DNA of 64,000 bases from Rhodobacter sp. (GCA_027489175.1 JAIYAE010000038.1:1-64000); one strand, 5' to 3'; positions 26,860-38,496 are shown, numbered from the stretch's first letter. Numbers and translations are program-made. Notes: generated by a model from the letters alone, not told the origin.

Positions 26860-28002
26860 ATGCGCGTTTCGATGATTTCGGCAGCTCTTGTGGCCTCGCT
26901 GGTCGGGTTCGGCTCTACCGTGGCGCTGGTGCTGTCAGCGGCCCTGGCACTGGGGGCGACACCGGCGCAAACGGCAAGCTGGCTGCTGGCCGTATCGCTG
27001 GCCAAGGCGCTGGGGTCGGCGGCCTTGTCCTGGGGCACGCGAATCCCGGTGGTGCTGGCCTGGTCCACCCCGGGGGCCGCGCTGATCGCGGCCACCAGCG
27101 GGGTGACGATGCCGCAGGCCGTGGCGGCCTTCGCGCTGGCCGGGGTGCTGGTCGTGCTGACCGGGGCGATCAAACCCCTGGGAAAGCTGGTCGCGATGAT
27201 CCCTGACGGGGTGGCAGCGGCGATGCTGGCCGGCGTCCTTCTGCCCTTCTGCCTGAAAGGCGCCTTGACCGTGCAGGCGGCGCCGGCACTGATCCTGCCG
27301 ATGGTGGCCCTGTTCCTTGCTGTCCGGCTCTTCAACCCGGCGCTGGCGGTGCTTGCGGCGCTGGCGCTTGGCCTGGCGCTGGCCTTTGGAACCGGCGTGG
27401 CAATCCTGCCGGAGCTGACGCTGCCCCTGCCCGCCTTCACCCTGATCGCGCCCGAAGTGGATCTGGCGGTCCTGCTTGGTCTTGGCGTGCCGATCTACCT
27501 TGTGACCATGGCCTCGCAGAACCTGCCGGGCTTTGCCGTGCTGCGCGCGGCGGGGTATGAGCCGCCGGTGCGCCCTGCCCTCCTCGTGACCGGGGCCCTG
27601 TCCACGATCACCGCCTTTGTCGGGGCGCATATGGTGAACATGGCGGCGATCACGGCGGCGATCTGTCTGGGCGACGACGTCCATCCCGACAAGCGAGAGC
27701 GTTGGAAGGTCGGGCTGGCCTATGCGGGGTTCTGGGTGCTTTTGGGGCTGCTCGCGCCCCTGATCATCACGCTGATGGCGGCCCTGCCGCCGCAGGTGAT
27801 GGTGGCGCTGGTCGGGCTTGCGCTTCTGTCGCCGCTGATGGGCGCGCTGGCGGGGGCCTTTGCCGTGCCGGACCAGCGCTTTGCGGCCACAGTGACCCTG
27901 GCCGTCAGCGCCTCGGGCGTGGCCGCGTTCGGGATCGGGGCCGCGTTCTGGGGGCTGTTGGCAGGGCTTGCGGTCCATGGTTTGGAACAGGTCCGCCGAT
28001 GA
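26860..28002 (+). CDS. benE: BenE-family benzoate/H+ symporter homologue
   Basis: A 380-residue membrane protein with about 12 hydrophobic segments, most of the chain being Ala/Leu/Val/Gly. Recognisable BenE features are LVGFGSTVALVLSAALALGAT near the N-terminus, LSWGTRIPVVLAWSTPGAALI, AGVLLPFCLKG, and the central GVPIYLVTMASQNLPGFAVLRAAGY, which matches the NCS2-like signature (ASQN.PG). BenE imports benzoate with protons in Acinetobacter; no benzoate-degradation genes lie nearby, so the true substrate is open. The ribosome site GGAG precedes the ATG. The stop codon lies inside an AATTTTC hairpin. Confidence 0.88.
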   Translation: MRVSMISAALVASLVGFGSTVALVLSAALALGATPAQTASWLLAVSLAKALGSAALSWGTRIPVVLAWSTPGAALIAATSGVTMPQAVAAFALAGVLVVLTGAIKPLGKLVAMIPDGVAAAMLAGVLLPFCLKGALTVQAAPALILPMVALFLAVRLFNPALAVLAALALGLALAFGTGVAILPELTLPLPAFTLIAPEVDLAVLLGLGVPIYLVTMASQNLPGFAVLRAAGYEPPVRPALLVTGALSTITAFVGAHMVNMAAITAAICLGDDVHPDKRERWKVGLAYAGFWVLLGLLAPLIITLMAALPPQVMVALVGLALLSPLMGALAGAFAVPDQRFAATVTLAVSASGVAAFGIGAAFWGLLAGLAVHGLEQVRR

Positions 28003-28021
28003 ATTTTCGCAGAAAATTCAT
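27999..28021. terminator. AATTTTC mini-hairpin at the benE stop, copy b
   Basis: ATGAATTTTC-GCA-GAAAATTCAT has ten-base perfect arms and includes the benE TGA stop. It pairs with an inverted copy at 28034; together they separate the convergent benE and uvrD genes and are the only candidate terminators there. Confidence 0.7.
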
Positions 28022-28033
28022 GCTCCGGGCGCA

Positions 28034-28054
28034 CGAATTTTCTGCGAAAATTCG
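28034..28054. terminator. AATTTTC mini-hairpin, copy c (reverse orientation)
   Basis: CGAATTTTC-TGC-GAAAATTCG: nine-base arms and the complementary trinucleotide loop, seven bases from the uvrD stop. Facing copy b, it probably serves as the uvrD-side terminator. Confidence 0.7.
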
Positions 28055-28060
28055 AAAAGG

Positions 28061-30433
<2,373 letters not shown>

Positions 30434-30440
30434 GGGGCTT

Positions 30441-30446
30441 AGTATA
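30441..30446 (-). promoter_or_regulatory. Possible -10 element of uvrD, implying a leaderless mRNA
   Basis: On the minus strand TATACT is followed by AAGCCCC and then the uvrD ATG. No Shine-Dalgarno fits between, and I see no good -35 at 16-18 bp, so this is weak. Confidence 0.25.
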
Positions 30447-30632
30447 TATGGATCGTCCGGCAGGAAAAGCCCTGCGTTCGCGGAATGTTCGGGCCGGCGG
30501 ACCCGTGCATGTTTGCGCTAACGGCAGCCTGCGGCGGCCTGTCGCATTTCTGTGCATAAACGGCGGCAATCCCTCTTGCGCTGCAATGCAGCACCCCTAA
30601 GGTGGACCCGTCTGCCCTGGGGAGTGCCGCCG

Positions 30633-33600
30633 ATGCCCGAGTTCAAGAAGATCCTGATCGCCAACCGGGGCGAGATCGCCATCCGCATCATGCGGGCCGC
30701 GAACGAGATGGGCAAGAAGACGGTGGCGGTTTACGCCGAAGAGGACAAGCTGGGCCTGCACCGCTTCAAGGCGGATGAGGCGTACCGGATCGGCGAGGGG
30801 CTTTCCCCGGTGGGGGCATACCTCTCGATCCCCGAGATCATCCGCGTGGCCAAGATGGCCGGGGCGGATGCGATCCATCCGGGCTATGGTCTTCTGTCCG
30901 AGAACCCCGATTTTGTCGATGCCTGCGATCAGGCGGGCATCACCTTCATCGGCCCGCAAGCCGATACGATGCGCGCGCTTGGTGACAAGGCCAGCGCCCG
31001 GCGCGTGGCGATCGAGGCGGGCGTCCCGGTGATCCCGGCAACAGAAGTGCTGGGCGAGGATATGGCGCTGATCAAGCGGCAGGCGGCCGAGGTGGGCTAT
31101 CCCCTGATGCTGAAAGCCTCTTGGGGCGGGGGCGGGCGGGGGATGCGGCCGATCCTGAACGAAGAGGAATTGGAGGCCAAGGTCCGCGAAGGCCGGCGCG
31201 AGGCGGAAGCGGCCTTTGGCAACGGCGAGGGCTATCTGGAAAAGATGATCCTGCGCGCGCGGCATGTCGAGGTGCAAATCCTGGGCGACAAGCAGGGCAA
31301 TGTCTGGCACCTGTGGGAACGCGACTGCTCGGTCCAGCGGCGAAACCAGAAGGTGGTAGAGCGCGCGCCCGCCCCCTATCTGACGCAGGCCCAGCGTGAG
31401 TCGGTCTGCGAGATGGCCAAGCGCATCTGTTCGCACGTGAATTACGAATGCGCGGGCACGGTCGAGTTCTTGATGGATATGGACACCGAGCAGTTCTACT
31501 TCATCGAAGTGAACCCCCGCGTGCAGGTTGAACATACGGTGACCGAGGAAGTCACCGGGATCGATATCGTGCAGGCGCAGATCCTGATCGAGGAGGGCAA
31601 GTCCTTGCCCGAAGCGACAGGGGTTGCCAGCCAGGCCGACGTCAAGCTGAACGGCCATGCGCTGCAGTGCCGGGTGACGACGGAAGACCCGCTGAACAAC
31701 TTCATCCCCGACTATGGCCGCCTGACGGCCTACCGGTCGGCCACCGGCAACGGCATTCGCCTTGATGGCGGTACGGCTTATGCCGGGGGGGTCATCACGC
31801 GGTATTATGACTCGCTCTTGGTCAAGGTCACGGCGCATGCCCAGACCCCGGAAAAGGCGATTGCCCGAATGGACCGCGCGCTGCGTGAGTTCCGCATCCG
31901 GGGGGTGGCGACGAACATCGAATTCGTCATCAACCTCTTGAAACACCCGACCTTCCTGAACGACACCTATACGACCAAGTTCATCGACACGACGCCGGAA
32001 CTGTTCAACTTCAAGCGGAGGAAGGACCGGGCGACGAAGATCCTGACCTATATCGCCGACATCACGGTGAACGGGCACCCCGAAACCGCTGGCCGCCCGA
32101 AACCGCATGCCGAGGCGAAGGCGCCGAAGCCCCCGGCGCTGAAGGCCGAACCCGCGATGGGGACGCGGAACCTTCTGGAGCAGAAGGGCCCGCAGGCGGT
32201 GGCCGACTGGATGAAGGCACAGAAGAAGGTGCTGATCACCGACACCACGATGCGCGATGGGCACCAGTCGCTGCTGGCCACACGGATGCGGTCGATTGAC
32301 ATGATCCGCGTGGCACCGGCCTATGCCGCGAACCTGCCGCAGCTTTTCAGCGTGGAATGCTGGGGCGGGGCCACGTTCGACGTGGCCTACCGCTTCCTGC
32401 AGGAATGCCCCTGGCAGCGCCTGCGCGACCTGCGGGCCGCGATGCCGAACCTGATGACGCAGATGCTGCTGCGCGCGTCAAACGGAGTTGGGTACACAAA
32501 CTACCCTGACAACGTGGTGCAGGCTTTCGTGAAGCAGGCGGCGGAAAGCGGGGTCGACGTGTTCCGCGTGTTTGACTCGCTCAACTGGGTTGAAAACATG
32601 CGCGTCGCGATGGACGCGGTGGTTGAGGCCGGGAAGGTCTGCGAAGGCACGATCTGCTATACCGGCGACCTCCTTGACCCTGCCCGCCCGAAATACGACC
32701 TGAAATATTATGTCGCCATGGGCAAGGAGCTGAAGGCGGCGGGTGCCCATGTCCTTGGCCTCAAGGATATGGCGGGGCTGCTGAAACCCGCCTCGGCCCG
32801 CGTTCTGGTGAAGGCGCTGAAGCAGGAGGTCGGCCTGCCGATTCACTTCCACACCCATGACACCAGCGGCGCGGGGGCGGCGACGATCCTTGCCGCCTGC
32901 GATGCCGGGGTCGATGCGGTCGATGCGGCGATGGACGCGTTCTCGGGTGGCACCTCGCAGCCCTGCCTTGGGTCGATTGTCGAGGCGCTGAAAAACACCG
33001 AACGTGACACCGGCCTTGAGATCGGCGCGATCCGCGAGATTTCGAACTACTGGGAAAAGGTTCGCGCCCAGTATGCGGCCTTCGAGTCCGGCATCCCGGC
33101 CCCCGCGTCCGAGGTTTACCTGCACGAAATGCCGGGGGGGCAATTCACCAACCTGAAGGCGCAAGCGCGGTCCTTGGGGCTGGAGGACCGCTGGCATGAG
33201 GTTGCGCAGACCTATGCCGATGTGAACCAGATGTTCGGCGATATCGTGAAGGTCACGCCGTCATCGAAGGTCGTGGGTGACATGGCGCTGATGATGGTGG
33301 CGCAGAACCTGACCCGCGCGCAGGTGGAAGACCCCGCCGTTGAGGTGGCTTTCCCTGACTCCGTCGTCGACATGATGCGCGGCAACCTTGGCCAGCCCCC
33401 GGGCGGCTGGCCTGCGGGCATCCTGAAAAAGGTGCTGAAGGGCGACACCCCGATGACTGACCGGCCCGGCCTGCGCCTGCCGCCCGTCGATCTGGAAGCC
33501 GCGCGCCGCAAGCTGGCCGAGGACCTGCGCCTTGGCGATGATGAGGCCGAAGGCGAGACGGTGGATGATGAGGACCTGAACGGATATCTCATGTATCCCA

Positions 33601-34094
33601 AGGTGTTCATGGATTACCGCGCCCGGCACCGGCTTTATGGCCCGGTGCGGGTCCTTCCGACCAAGGCCTTCTTCTATGGCATGGACCCCGGCGAAGAGGT
33701 GACGGCAGAGATTGACCCCGGCAAGACCCTGGAAATCCGCCTGCAGGCCGTGGGCGAAACCACGGATGAGGGGGAGGTGAAGGTCTTCTTCGAGCTGAAC
33801 GGCCAGCCCCGCGTCATTCGCGTGCCGAACCGCGCGGTGAAGGCCAAGACTGCCGCCCGGCCCAAGGCGCTGGACGGCAACCCCGGCCATGTCGGGGCGC
33901 CGATGCCCGGCTCCATCGCGTCGCTGGCGGTGACGGTGGGGCAGAAGGTGCGGGCGGGCGATCTTCTTCTGACCATCGAGGCGATGAAGATGGAAACCGG
34001 CCTTCATGCCGACCGCGCGGCGGTTGTGAAGGCGCTGCATGTCCAGCCCGGCGCGCAGATCGACGCCAAAGACCTTCTGGTCGAGCTGGAGTGA
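30633..34094 (+). CDS. pyc: Pyruvate carboxylase
   Basis: This biotin enzyme makes oxaloacetate from pyruvate and bicarbonate (anaplerosis). The 1153-residue chain has biotin carboxylase first (FKKILIANRGEIAIRIMRAA; ATP-grasp SWGGGGRGM; EVNPRVQVEHTVTE). The carboxyltransferase domain follows (ITDTTMRDGHQSLLATRMR at about 535; LKDMAGLLKP; HFHTHDTSGAGAAT), then the allosteric/tetramerisation part, and finally a biotin carrier domain with EAMKMETGL near the C-terminus (biotinyl lysine). Single-chain order marks it as PYC rather than acetyl-CoA or propionyl-CoA carboxylase. The track ORF adds 27 upstream codons; homology starts at MPEFKKI. A strong terminator follows. Confidence 0.97.
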   Translation: MPEFKKILIANRGEIAIRIMRAANEMGKKTVAVYAEEDKLGLHRFKADEAYRIGEGLSPVGAYLSIPEIIRVAKMAGADAIHPGYGLLSENPDFVDACDQAGITFIGPQADTMRALGDKASARRVAIEAGVPVIPATEVLGEDMALIKRQAAEVGYPLMLKASWGGGGRGMRPILNEEELEAKVREGRREAEAAFGNGEGYLEKMILRARHVEVQILGDKQGNVWHLWERDCSVQRRNQKVVERAPAPYLTQAQRESVCEMAKRICSHVNYECAGTVEFLMDMDTEQFYFIEVNPRVQVEHTVTEEVTGIDIVQAQILIEEGKSLPEATGVASQADVKLNGHALQCRVTTEDPLNNFIPDYGRLTAYRSATGNGIRLDGGTAYAGGVITRYYDSLLVKVTAHAQTPEKAIARMDRALREFRIRGVATNIEFVINLLKHPTFLNDTYTTKFIDTTPELFNFKRRKDRATKILTYIADITVNGHPETAGRPKPHAEAKAPKPPALKAEPAMGTRNLLEQKGPQAVADWMKAQKKVLITDTTMRDGHQSLLATRMRSIDMIRVAPAYAANLPQLFSVECWGGATFDVAYRFLQECPWQRLRDLRAAMPNLMTQMLLRASNGVGYTNYPDNVVQAFVKQAAESGVDVFRVFDSLNWVENMRVAMDAVVEAGKVCEGTICYTGDLLDPARPKYDLKYYVAMGKELKAAGAHVLGLKDMAGLLKPASARVLVKALKQEVGLPIHFHTHDTSGAGAATILAACDAGVDAVDAAMDAFSGGTSQPCLGSIVEALKNTERDTGLEIGAIREISNYWEKVRAQYAAFESGIPAPASEVYLHEMPGGQFTNLKAQARSLGLEDRWHEVAQTYADVNQMFGDIVKVTPSSKVVGDMALMMVAQNLTRAQVEDPAVEVAFPDSVVDMMRGNLGQPPGGWPAGILKKVLKGDTPMTDRPGLRLPPVDLEAARRKLAEDLRLGDDEAEGETVDDEDLNGYLMYPKVFMDYRARHRLYGPVRVLPTKAFFYGMDPGEEVTAEIDPGKTLEIRLQAVGETTDEGEVKVFFELNGQPRVIRVPNRAVKAKTAARPKALDGNPGHVGAPMPGSIASLAVTVGQKVRAGDLLLTIEAMKMETGLHADRAAVVKALHVQPGAQIDAKDLLVELE

Positions 34095-34135
34095 CGCCCC
34101 TCGCCCGACATCGAGCAAGGGTTTTGGCATAGGAA

Positions 34136-34160
34136 AAAGGCCCCGCAAGTCGGGGCCTTT
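34136..34160 (+). terminator. Intrinsic terminator of pyc
   Basis: AAAGGCCCCG-CAAGT-CGGGGCCTTT: ten-base perfect arms about 40 bp after the pyc stop, ending in TTTGTC; preceded by A5, so it could work in both directions and also serve the small minus-strand gene at 34199. Confidence 0.85.
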
Positions 34161-34198
34161 GTCGCCGGCGCATCGGTCAGAAGGGCCGCTGTCCGGTG

Positions 34199-34276
34199 TC
34201 AGAAGACATCAAACAGATAAAGCAGGATGATGATCGGGATCGGCAGGCCAATGGCCCAGGCGATGATGCCTTTCAT
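34199..34276 (-). CDS. 25-residue membrane microprotein
   Basis: A short ORF missed as a separate entry in the track: MKGIIAWAIGLP, then PIPIIILLYLFDVF. It has a clear ribosome site (AAGGAG, seven bases before ATG), one membrane-spanning hydrophobic stretch broken by a Pro-x-Pro, and a stop shortly before the pyc terminator hairpin. The long track ORF 34199-34603 is an accidental upstream extension through the tRNA-Gly region. The function is unknown. Tiny single-span proteins of this kind often modulate a membrane complex. There is no co-transcribed partner. Confidence 0.6.
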   Translation of the reverse strand: MKGIIAWAIGLPIPIIILLYLFDVF

Positions 34277-34446
34277 GGCGGTCTCCTTGCTGGACGCGCC
34301 CGGGATGGGCGACACAGCTGGCAAACGCCACCGCCAGCGCAGTGGTTCCCCATCGTGGCGGATTTCCCGATCTTCAGTGCTGCGATTGTTTTTTCCCCTT
34401 GCAGCCGCGCGCGGGCTTTTATAGAGGATGCGCACCGAAACGGAGT

Positions 34447-34521
34447 GCGGGCGTAGCTCAGGGGTAGAGCATAACCTTGCCAAGGTTAGGGTCGTGAGTT
34501 CGAATCTCATCGCCCGCTCCA
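34447..34521 (+). tRNA. tRNA-Gly (anticodon GCC)
   Basis: A complete cloverleaf: acceptor GCGGGCG / CGCCCGC, D-arm AGCTC..GAGC, anticodon stem-loop ACCTTGCCAAGGT with GCC, T-arm GTGAG-TTCGAAT-CTCAT, discriminator T and encoded CCA. It is followed by an intrinsic terminator at 34535. Confidence 0.97.
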
Positions 34522-34534
34522 ATCGGACCGCTTG

Positions 34535-34561
34535 AAAGGCCGCCCCACCCGGGCGGCCTTT
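34535..34561 (+). terminator. Terminator after tRNA-Gly
   Basis: AAAGGCCGCCC-CACCC-GGGCGGCCTTT: 11-bp perfect arms, starting 13 bases after the tRNA CCA end. The T-run is short. Confidence 0.82.
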
Positions 34562-34627
34562 GGCATTTTCCCCCCGGCGCCCGTTGCGCCCTGAGCCTGT
34601 CATGAAACCTTCACTGGACGGGCGATG

Positions 34628-34651
34628 ATATTTCCTGATTTATGGAAATAT
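34628..34651. promoter_or_regulatory. Probable ArsR operator overlapping the arsRC start codon
   Basis: ATATTTCC-TGATTTAT-GGAAATAT: eight-base perfect arms in an AT-rich island. The last two bases are the first two of the ATG at 34650. Bound ArsR would cover the start of the gene and shut off both transcription and translation initiation. Confidence 0.6.
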
Positions 34652-35495
34652 GGATCAGCACCACGCCACCCTTGCCTTTGCGATGCTTGGCCACCCAGGC
34701 CGGCTGGCGGTGTTCCGCCTTTTGATGCGGTTCGCGCCACAGGGCGTGCGCCCGACGGAAATCGCCGGCGCTCTCAGCCTCAAGCAGAACACACTCTCGC
34801 ATCATCTGGCGGACCTGCAGTCGGTCGGCCTCGTGCAGGTCCGGCGCGAGGGGCGGTCGCTTTACTACGCCGTCGATCTGGAAACGGCCGAGGGGCTGAT
34901 CGCCCATCTGGCGCTGGATATCGGCCGGGCGCGGCCGGACCTGCTTTCCCCCCTGCTTGCAGCAAGACAGGAGCCTTTCATGCAAGACACCGATTTTGAC
35001 GTCCTGTTCATCTGCTCTGGCAACTCGGCCCGGTCGATCTTTGCCGAAGCCCTGCTGCGCGACCTTGGACGCGGCAAGTTTCAGGCGTTTTCGGCGGGCA
35101 CCCGCCCCGGCACCGCGCTGAATCCGATGGCGCTGGAGGTGCTGCAGCGCAATGGCCATGACATCACCGGCCTGCGGTCCAAGCATATCGAGGAATTCCA
35201 GCGGCCCGGCGCGATCGTGATGGATTTCGTCTTCACCGTCTGCGACACGGCCGCCGCCGAGGAATGCCCGCCCTGGCCCGGCCAGCCGATCACCGGCCAT
35301 TGGGGCCTGCCCGACCCGGTGAAGGCCACGGGGACCGAGGCGGAACGTGCGCTGGTCTTTGCCCAAACCTATGCCGCCTTGCGGCGCCGGATCATGGCTT
35401 TCGTGGCCCTGCCCTTCGACAGCCTGACCCGCCTGTCGCTGCAATCGCGGATCGATGCCATCGGCACCGACGCAGCCCCTTCGGAAAAGGCCTGA
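34650..35495 (+). CDS. ArsR regulator fused to ArsC-type arsenate reductase
   Basis: A 281-residue fusion. Residues 1-105 form an ArsR winged helix (LAFAMLGHPGRLAVFRLLM ... SLKQNTLSHHLADLQSVGLVQVRREGRSLYYAVD). Residues about 115-275 are a low-molecular-weight-phosphatase-type arsenate reductase (DVLFICSGNSARSIFAEALL with nucleophile Cys; AFSAGTRPG; VFTVCDTAAAEECPPWPG; HWGLPDPVKATG). No clear arsenite-binding Cys pair is visible in the HTH half, so ligand sensing may use cysteines in the ArsC half or be weak. It leads an operon with a GAPDH and ArsJ, the organo-arsenical detoxification route. The start codon overlaps a palindromic operator and has a poor Shine-Dalgarno site. Confidence 0.9.
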   Translation: MDQHHATLAFAMLGHPGRLAVFRLLMRFAPQGVRPTEIAGALSLKQNTLSHHLADLQSVGLVQVRREGRSLYYAVDLETAEGLIAHLALDIGRARPDLLSPLLAARQEPFMQDTDFDVLFICSGNSARSIFAEALLRDLGRGKFQAFSAGTRPGTALNPMALEVLQRNGHDITGLRSKHIEEFQRPGAIVMDFVFTVCDTAAAEECPPWPGQPITGHWGLPDPVKATGTEAERALVFAQTYAALRRRIMAFVALPFDSLTRLSLQSRIDAIGTDAAPSEKA

Positions 35496-35501
35496 CCCGA
35501 T

Positions 35502-36509
35502 ATGCCTCGTATTGCGCTGAACGGCCTTGGCCGCATCGGAAAACTTGCCCTGCGCGACCTGATCGACACCGGTGCCGGGGGTGAGATCGTTCTGGTGAAC
35601 GACCCCGCCGGAGATGCGGAACAGCACGCGCTGCTGATGGAGTTCGATTCGGTCCATGGCCGCTGGTCCACCCCTGTGGCCGCTGCCGATGATGCGCTGA
35701 TCCTGAATGGTCACCGGATCCGACTGACCCATGAAAAGACCATCGAGGCCCTGCCCTTGGCCGAGATGGGGGTCGATCTGGTGATCGACTGCACCGGCGT
35801 CTTCAAGACCGCCGCCAAGATCGCGCCCTACTATACCGCCGGGGTGAAGAAGGTCGTGGTCAGCGCCCCGGTCAAGGATGGCGGGGCCTTGAACCTGGTC
35901 TACGGGGTCAACCATCACCTCTACGACGGCAGCCAAACCCTTGTGACAGCAGCAAGTTGCACGACGAACTGCCTCGCCCCCGTGGTCAAGGTGATCCACG
36001 AAAACTTGGGCATCCGCCACGGGTCGATCACCACGATCCATGATGTCACTAACACGCAAACCATCGTCGACCGCCCCGCCAAGGACATGCGCCGCGCGCG
36101 CTCTGCCCTTTTGAACCTGATCCCCACCACCACCGGATCGGCCACGGCGATCACGCTCATCTACCCGGAACTGAAAGGCCGCCTGAACGGCCACGCCGTC
36201 CGCGTGCCCCTCCTCAACGCCTCGCTGACCGATGCGGTGTTCGAGGTGGAGCGTCCGACCACGGTTGAGGAGGTCAACGCCCTCTTCGCCGCCGCCGCCG
36301 AAGGCCCCTTGAACGGTATCCTTGGGTATGAGACCCGCGCCCTCGTCTCCTCCGACTTCACCAACGACCGCCGCTCCGCCATCATTGACGCGCAATCGAC
36401 GATGGTGGTGAACGGCACCCAGGTCAAAATCTACGCCTGGTATGACAACGAATGGGGCTATGCGTGCCGCCTCGCCGACATCGCCCGCATGGTGGCAGGC
36501 TCGCTTTGA
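35502..36509 (+). CDS. ArsJ-associated glyceraldehyde-3-phosphate dehydrogenase
   Basis: A 335-residue type-I GAPDH: NAD-binding [14 protein letters not shown], the catalytic [10 protein letters not shown] at about 148 with its Cys, [35 protein letters not shown], and [15 protein letters not shown] near the end. In ars operons this enzyme uses arsenate instead of phosphate, making 1-arseno-3-phosphoglycerate, which ArsJ exports. It starts six bases after the arsRC stop and is followed by arsJ, so the role in arsenic resistance rather than glycolysis is well supported by context. Confidence 0.92.
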   Translation: MPRIALNGLGRIGKLALRDLIDTGAGGEIVLVNDPAGDAEQHALLMEFDSVHGRWSTPVAAADDALILNGHRIRLTHEKTIEALPLAEMGVDLVIDCTGVFKTAAKIAPYYTAGVKKVVVSAPVKDGGALNLVYGVNHHLYDGSQTLVTAASCTTNCLAPVVKVIHENLGIRHGSITTIHDVTNTQTIVDRPAKDMRRARSALLNLIPTTTGSATAITLIYPELKGRLNGHAVRVPLLNASLTDAVFEVERPTTVEEVNALFAAAAEGPLNGILGYETRALVSSDFTNDRRSAIIDAQSTMVVNGTQVKIYAWYDNEWGYACRLADIARMVAGSL

Positions 36510-36522
36510 TGCCCCATTCTAT

Positions 36523-36568
36523 GTCCCCAAATATCCCGGGTGGGTCCGGGAGGGCAGCGCCCTCCCGG
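36523..36568 (-). repeat. Hairpin + GATATTT intergenic element, copy 2
   Basis: Read on the minus strand: CCGGGAGGGC-GCT-GCCCTCCCGG, then ACCCACCCGGGATATTTGGGGACAT. It lies between gapdh and arsJ, against the direction of the operon. The ten-base stem is strong enough to attenuate arsJ expression. Confidence 0.72.
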
Positions 36569-36582
36569 GGGCAGCCAAGCAG

Positions 36583-37854
36583 ATGACCGCCAACCCCTTG
36601 CGCGCCTATGCCGCCGTCACTGCCGCCTATTGGGCCTTCATGGCCACCGATGGCGCACTCAGGATGCTGGTCCTCCTCCATTTCAACAGCCTTGGTTTCT
36701 CACCCATCCAGCTGGCCTGGCTGTTCCTCCTTTACGAACTCGCCGGGATTGCCACCAACCTCTGCGCGGGCTGGCTCGCCGCCCGCTTCGGCCTTGCCGC
36801 CACGCTGTACGCAGGCCTCGGCCTGCAGGTCGCAGCCCTCGTAGCATTGGCGCAGCTTGACCCTGCTTGGGGTGTCGCCGCCTCGGTCGTCTTCGTGATG
36901 GCGGTGCAAGGCGTGTCGGGTGTGGCCAAGGACTTGGCCAAGATGTCCTCCAAATCCGCCGTCAAGCTCCTCGCGCCCAGCGAAGGCGGCGGCCTTTTCC
37001 GCTGGGTCGCCCGGCTGACGGGATCGAAGAACGCGGTCAAGGGTCTGGGCTTCTTCCTCGGCGCCGCCCTCCTTGCGCTCGCAGGCTTCCAGACCGCCGT
37101 CCTCGGCATGGCCGGCGCGCTGGCGCTGATCCTTCTGGCCGTCATCCTGTTCCTGCCCGCAGGCCTGCCCGGCCGGATGAAGGCGGTTGAGGCCTGGGGT
37201 GGCTGGCGCTCCCCTGACCCCCGCGTCAACCGCCTCTCTCTGGCTCGGCTCTTCCTTTTCGGGGCGCGGGATGTCTGGTTCGTCGTCGGAGTCCCGATTT
37301 ATTTCCAGATGGTCCTCTCCGATGGCACCTCCGAAGGTCGGCGCGAGGCGTTCTTCCTGATCGGCGGGTTCCTGGCCCTCTGGATCATCGCCTATGGCGC
37401 GGTGCAGGCCATGGCCCCCCGCATCCTTGGCGGCAAAGACCAGCCAGAGGACGCCACCGTGAACAAGGCGATCCGCTGGGCCGGATACCTGGTGCCGATC
37501 CCCTTTGCGCTGGCAGCCGCGGCACTGTGGGCGGGCCAGCCCTCCCCCGCCCTCAGCCTCACCATCGTCGCGGGCCTCCTCGTCTTCGGTTTCGTCTTTG
37601 CCGTCAACTCTTCGGTCCATTCCTACCTGATCCTCGCCTTCGGATCGGCCGACCGCATTACCCGCGACGTCGGGTTCTACTACATGGCCAATGCGGCGGG
37701 GCGGCTCATCGGCACGCTCCTCTCCGGCTTAAGCTATCAGTTGGGCGGGTTGCCCCTGTGCCTTGCCACAGCCGGGATCATGGCCACACTCGGCTGGCTT
37801 GCTGCCCGACGCCTGCGCGAACCGCCTTCCCCTCTGGCCCCACGCGGCCTATAA
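36583..37854 (+). CDS. arsJ: Organoarsenical efflux MFS permease ArsJ
   Basis: ArsJ exports 1-arseno-3-phosphoglycerate, which decomposes outside to arsenate. The 423-residue protein has about 11-12 hydrophobic segments and the family-typical start [45 protein letters not shown], then [23 protein letters not shown] (the characteristic cytoplasmic loop), [14 protein letters not shown] and [21 protein letters not shown]. The track ORF has 47 extra codons crossing the gapdh stop and a repeat hairpin; ATG 36583 is the first Met in phase with the conserved N-terminus. It is the last gene of the ars operon; hisB follows after 25 bp without an obvious terminator. Confidence 0.93.
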   Translation: MTANPLRAYAAVTAAYWAFMATDGALRMLVLLHFNSLGFSPIQLAWLFLLYELAGIATNLCAGWLAARFGLAATLYAGLGLQVAALVALAQLDPAWGVAASVVFVMAVQGVSGVAKDLAKMSSKSAVKLLAPSEGGGLFRWVARLTGSKNAVKGLGFFLGAALLALAGFQTAVLGMAGALALILLAVILFLPAGLPGRMKAVEAWGGWRSPDPRVNRLSLARLFLFGARDVWFVVGVPIYFQMVLSDGTSEGRREAFFLIGGFLALWIIAYGAVQAMAPRILGGKDQPEDATVNKAIRWAGYLVPIPFALAAAALWAGQPSPALSLTIVAGLLVFGFVFAVNSSVHSYLILAFGSADRITRDVGFYYMANAAGRLIGTLLSGLSYQLGGLPLCLATAGIMATLGWLAARRLREPPSPLAPRGL

Positions 37855-37879
37855 GGCCGCGAACGCCAGGAGAAAGCCC

Positions 37880-38464
37880 ATGCGCCGCGCCGAGGTCAGC
37901 CGCAAAACCGCCGAGACCGAGATTTCGGTCACCGTCAACCTGGACGGCACCGGCACGCATGACTGCAAGACCGGCGTCGGTTTCTTTGACCACATGCTGG
38001 ACCAGTTGGCCCGCCACAGCCTGATCGACCTGACGGTGCGCGCGACAGGCGACCTCCACATCGACGACCACCACACGGTTGAGGATGTGGGCATTGCCCT
38101 AGGCCAGGCCCTGACCAAGGCGTTGGGAGACAAGGCGGGGATCACCCGCTACGGCCACTTTCGCCTGGCGATGGATGACGCGCAGGTCGCCTCAGCGCTT
38201 GACCTTTCCGCCCGGCCCTACCTCGTCTGGACCCTGCCCTTCCCGACGGCGAAGATCGGCACCTTCGACACCGAGCTTGTGCGCGAGTTCTTCCAGGCGC
38301 TGGCCACCCATGGCGGCATCACGCTGCATGTCGATCTGATCCACGGGCTGAACAGCCACCACATCGCCGAGGCCGCGTTCAAAGCCGTCGCCCGCGCCTT
38401 GCGCATGGCGGTTGAACCCGACCCGCGCAGCCCGGGCATCCCATCCACCAAGGGCGCGCTGTGA
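37880..38464 (+). CDS. hisB: Imidazoleglycerol-phosphate dehydratase HisB
   Basis: The sixth step of histidine synthesis. The 194-residue monofunctional enzyme has [18 protein letters not shown] at the start, [35 protein letters not shown] (metal-binding HHxxE) and the second set [14 protein letters not shown] near the C-terminus. The two histidine clusters bind the Mn ions. The track ORF starts 39 codons upstream inside arsJ; ATG 37880 after CCAGGAGAAAGCCC has the ribosome site and the family start. First of the plus-strand his genes; hisH follows after a 52-bp gap holding an AATTTTC mini-hairpin. Confidence 0.96.
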   Translation: MRRAEVSRKTAETEISVTVNLDGTGTHDCKTGVGFFDHMLDQLARHSLIDLTVRATGDLHIDDHHTVEDVGIALGQALTKALGDKAGITRYGHFRLAMDDAQVASALDLSARPYLVWTLPFPTAKIGTFDTELVREFFQALATHGGITLHVDLIHGLNSHHIAEAAFKAVARALRMAVEPDPRSPGIPSTKGAL

Positions 38465-38475
38465 CCAGCGATCCC

Positions 38476-38496
38476 CAATTTTTCGCAGAAAAATTG
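38476..38496. repeat. AATTTTC-GCA-GAAAATT mini-hairpin, copy d
   Basis: CAATTTTTC-GCA-GAAAAATTG: nine-base arms with the same loop as copies a and b, inside the hisB-hisH gap. As an intra-operon copy it is more likely an mRNA processing or stability element than a full terminator. Confidence 0.65.

Noticed and set aside
30597-32264. 555-aa minus-strand ORF
   Set aside because: Antisense shadow of the pyruvate carboxylase gene.
34611-36395. 594-aa minus-strand ORF
   Set aside because: Antisense shadow of the arsRC and gapdh genes; Gly/Arg/His-rich with no domain.
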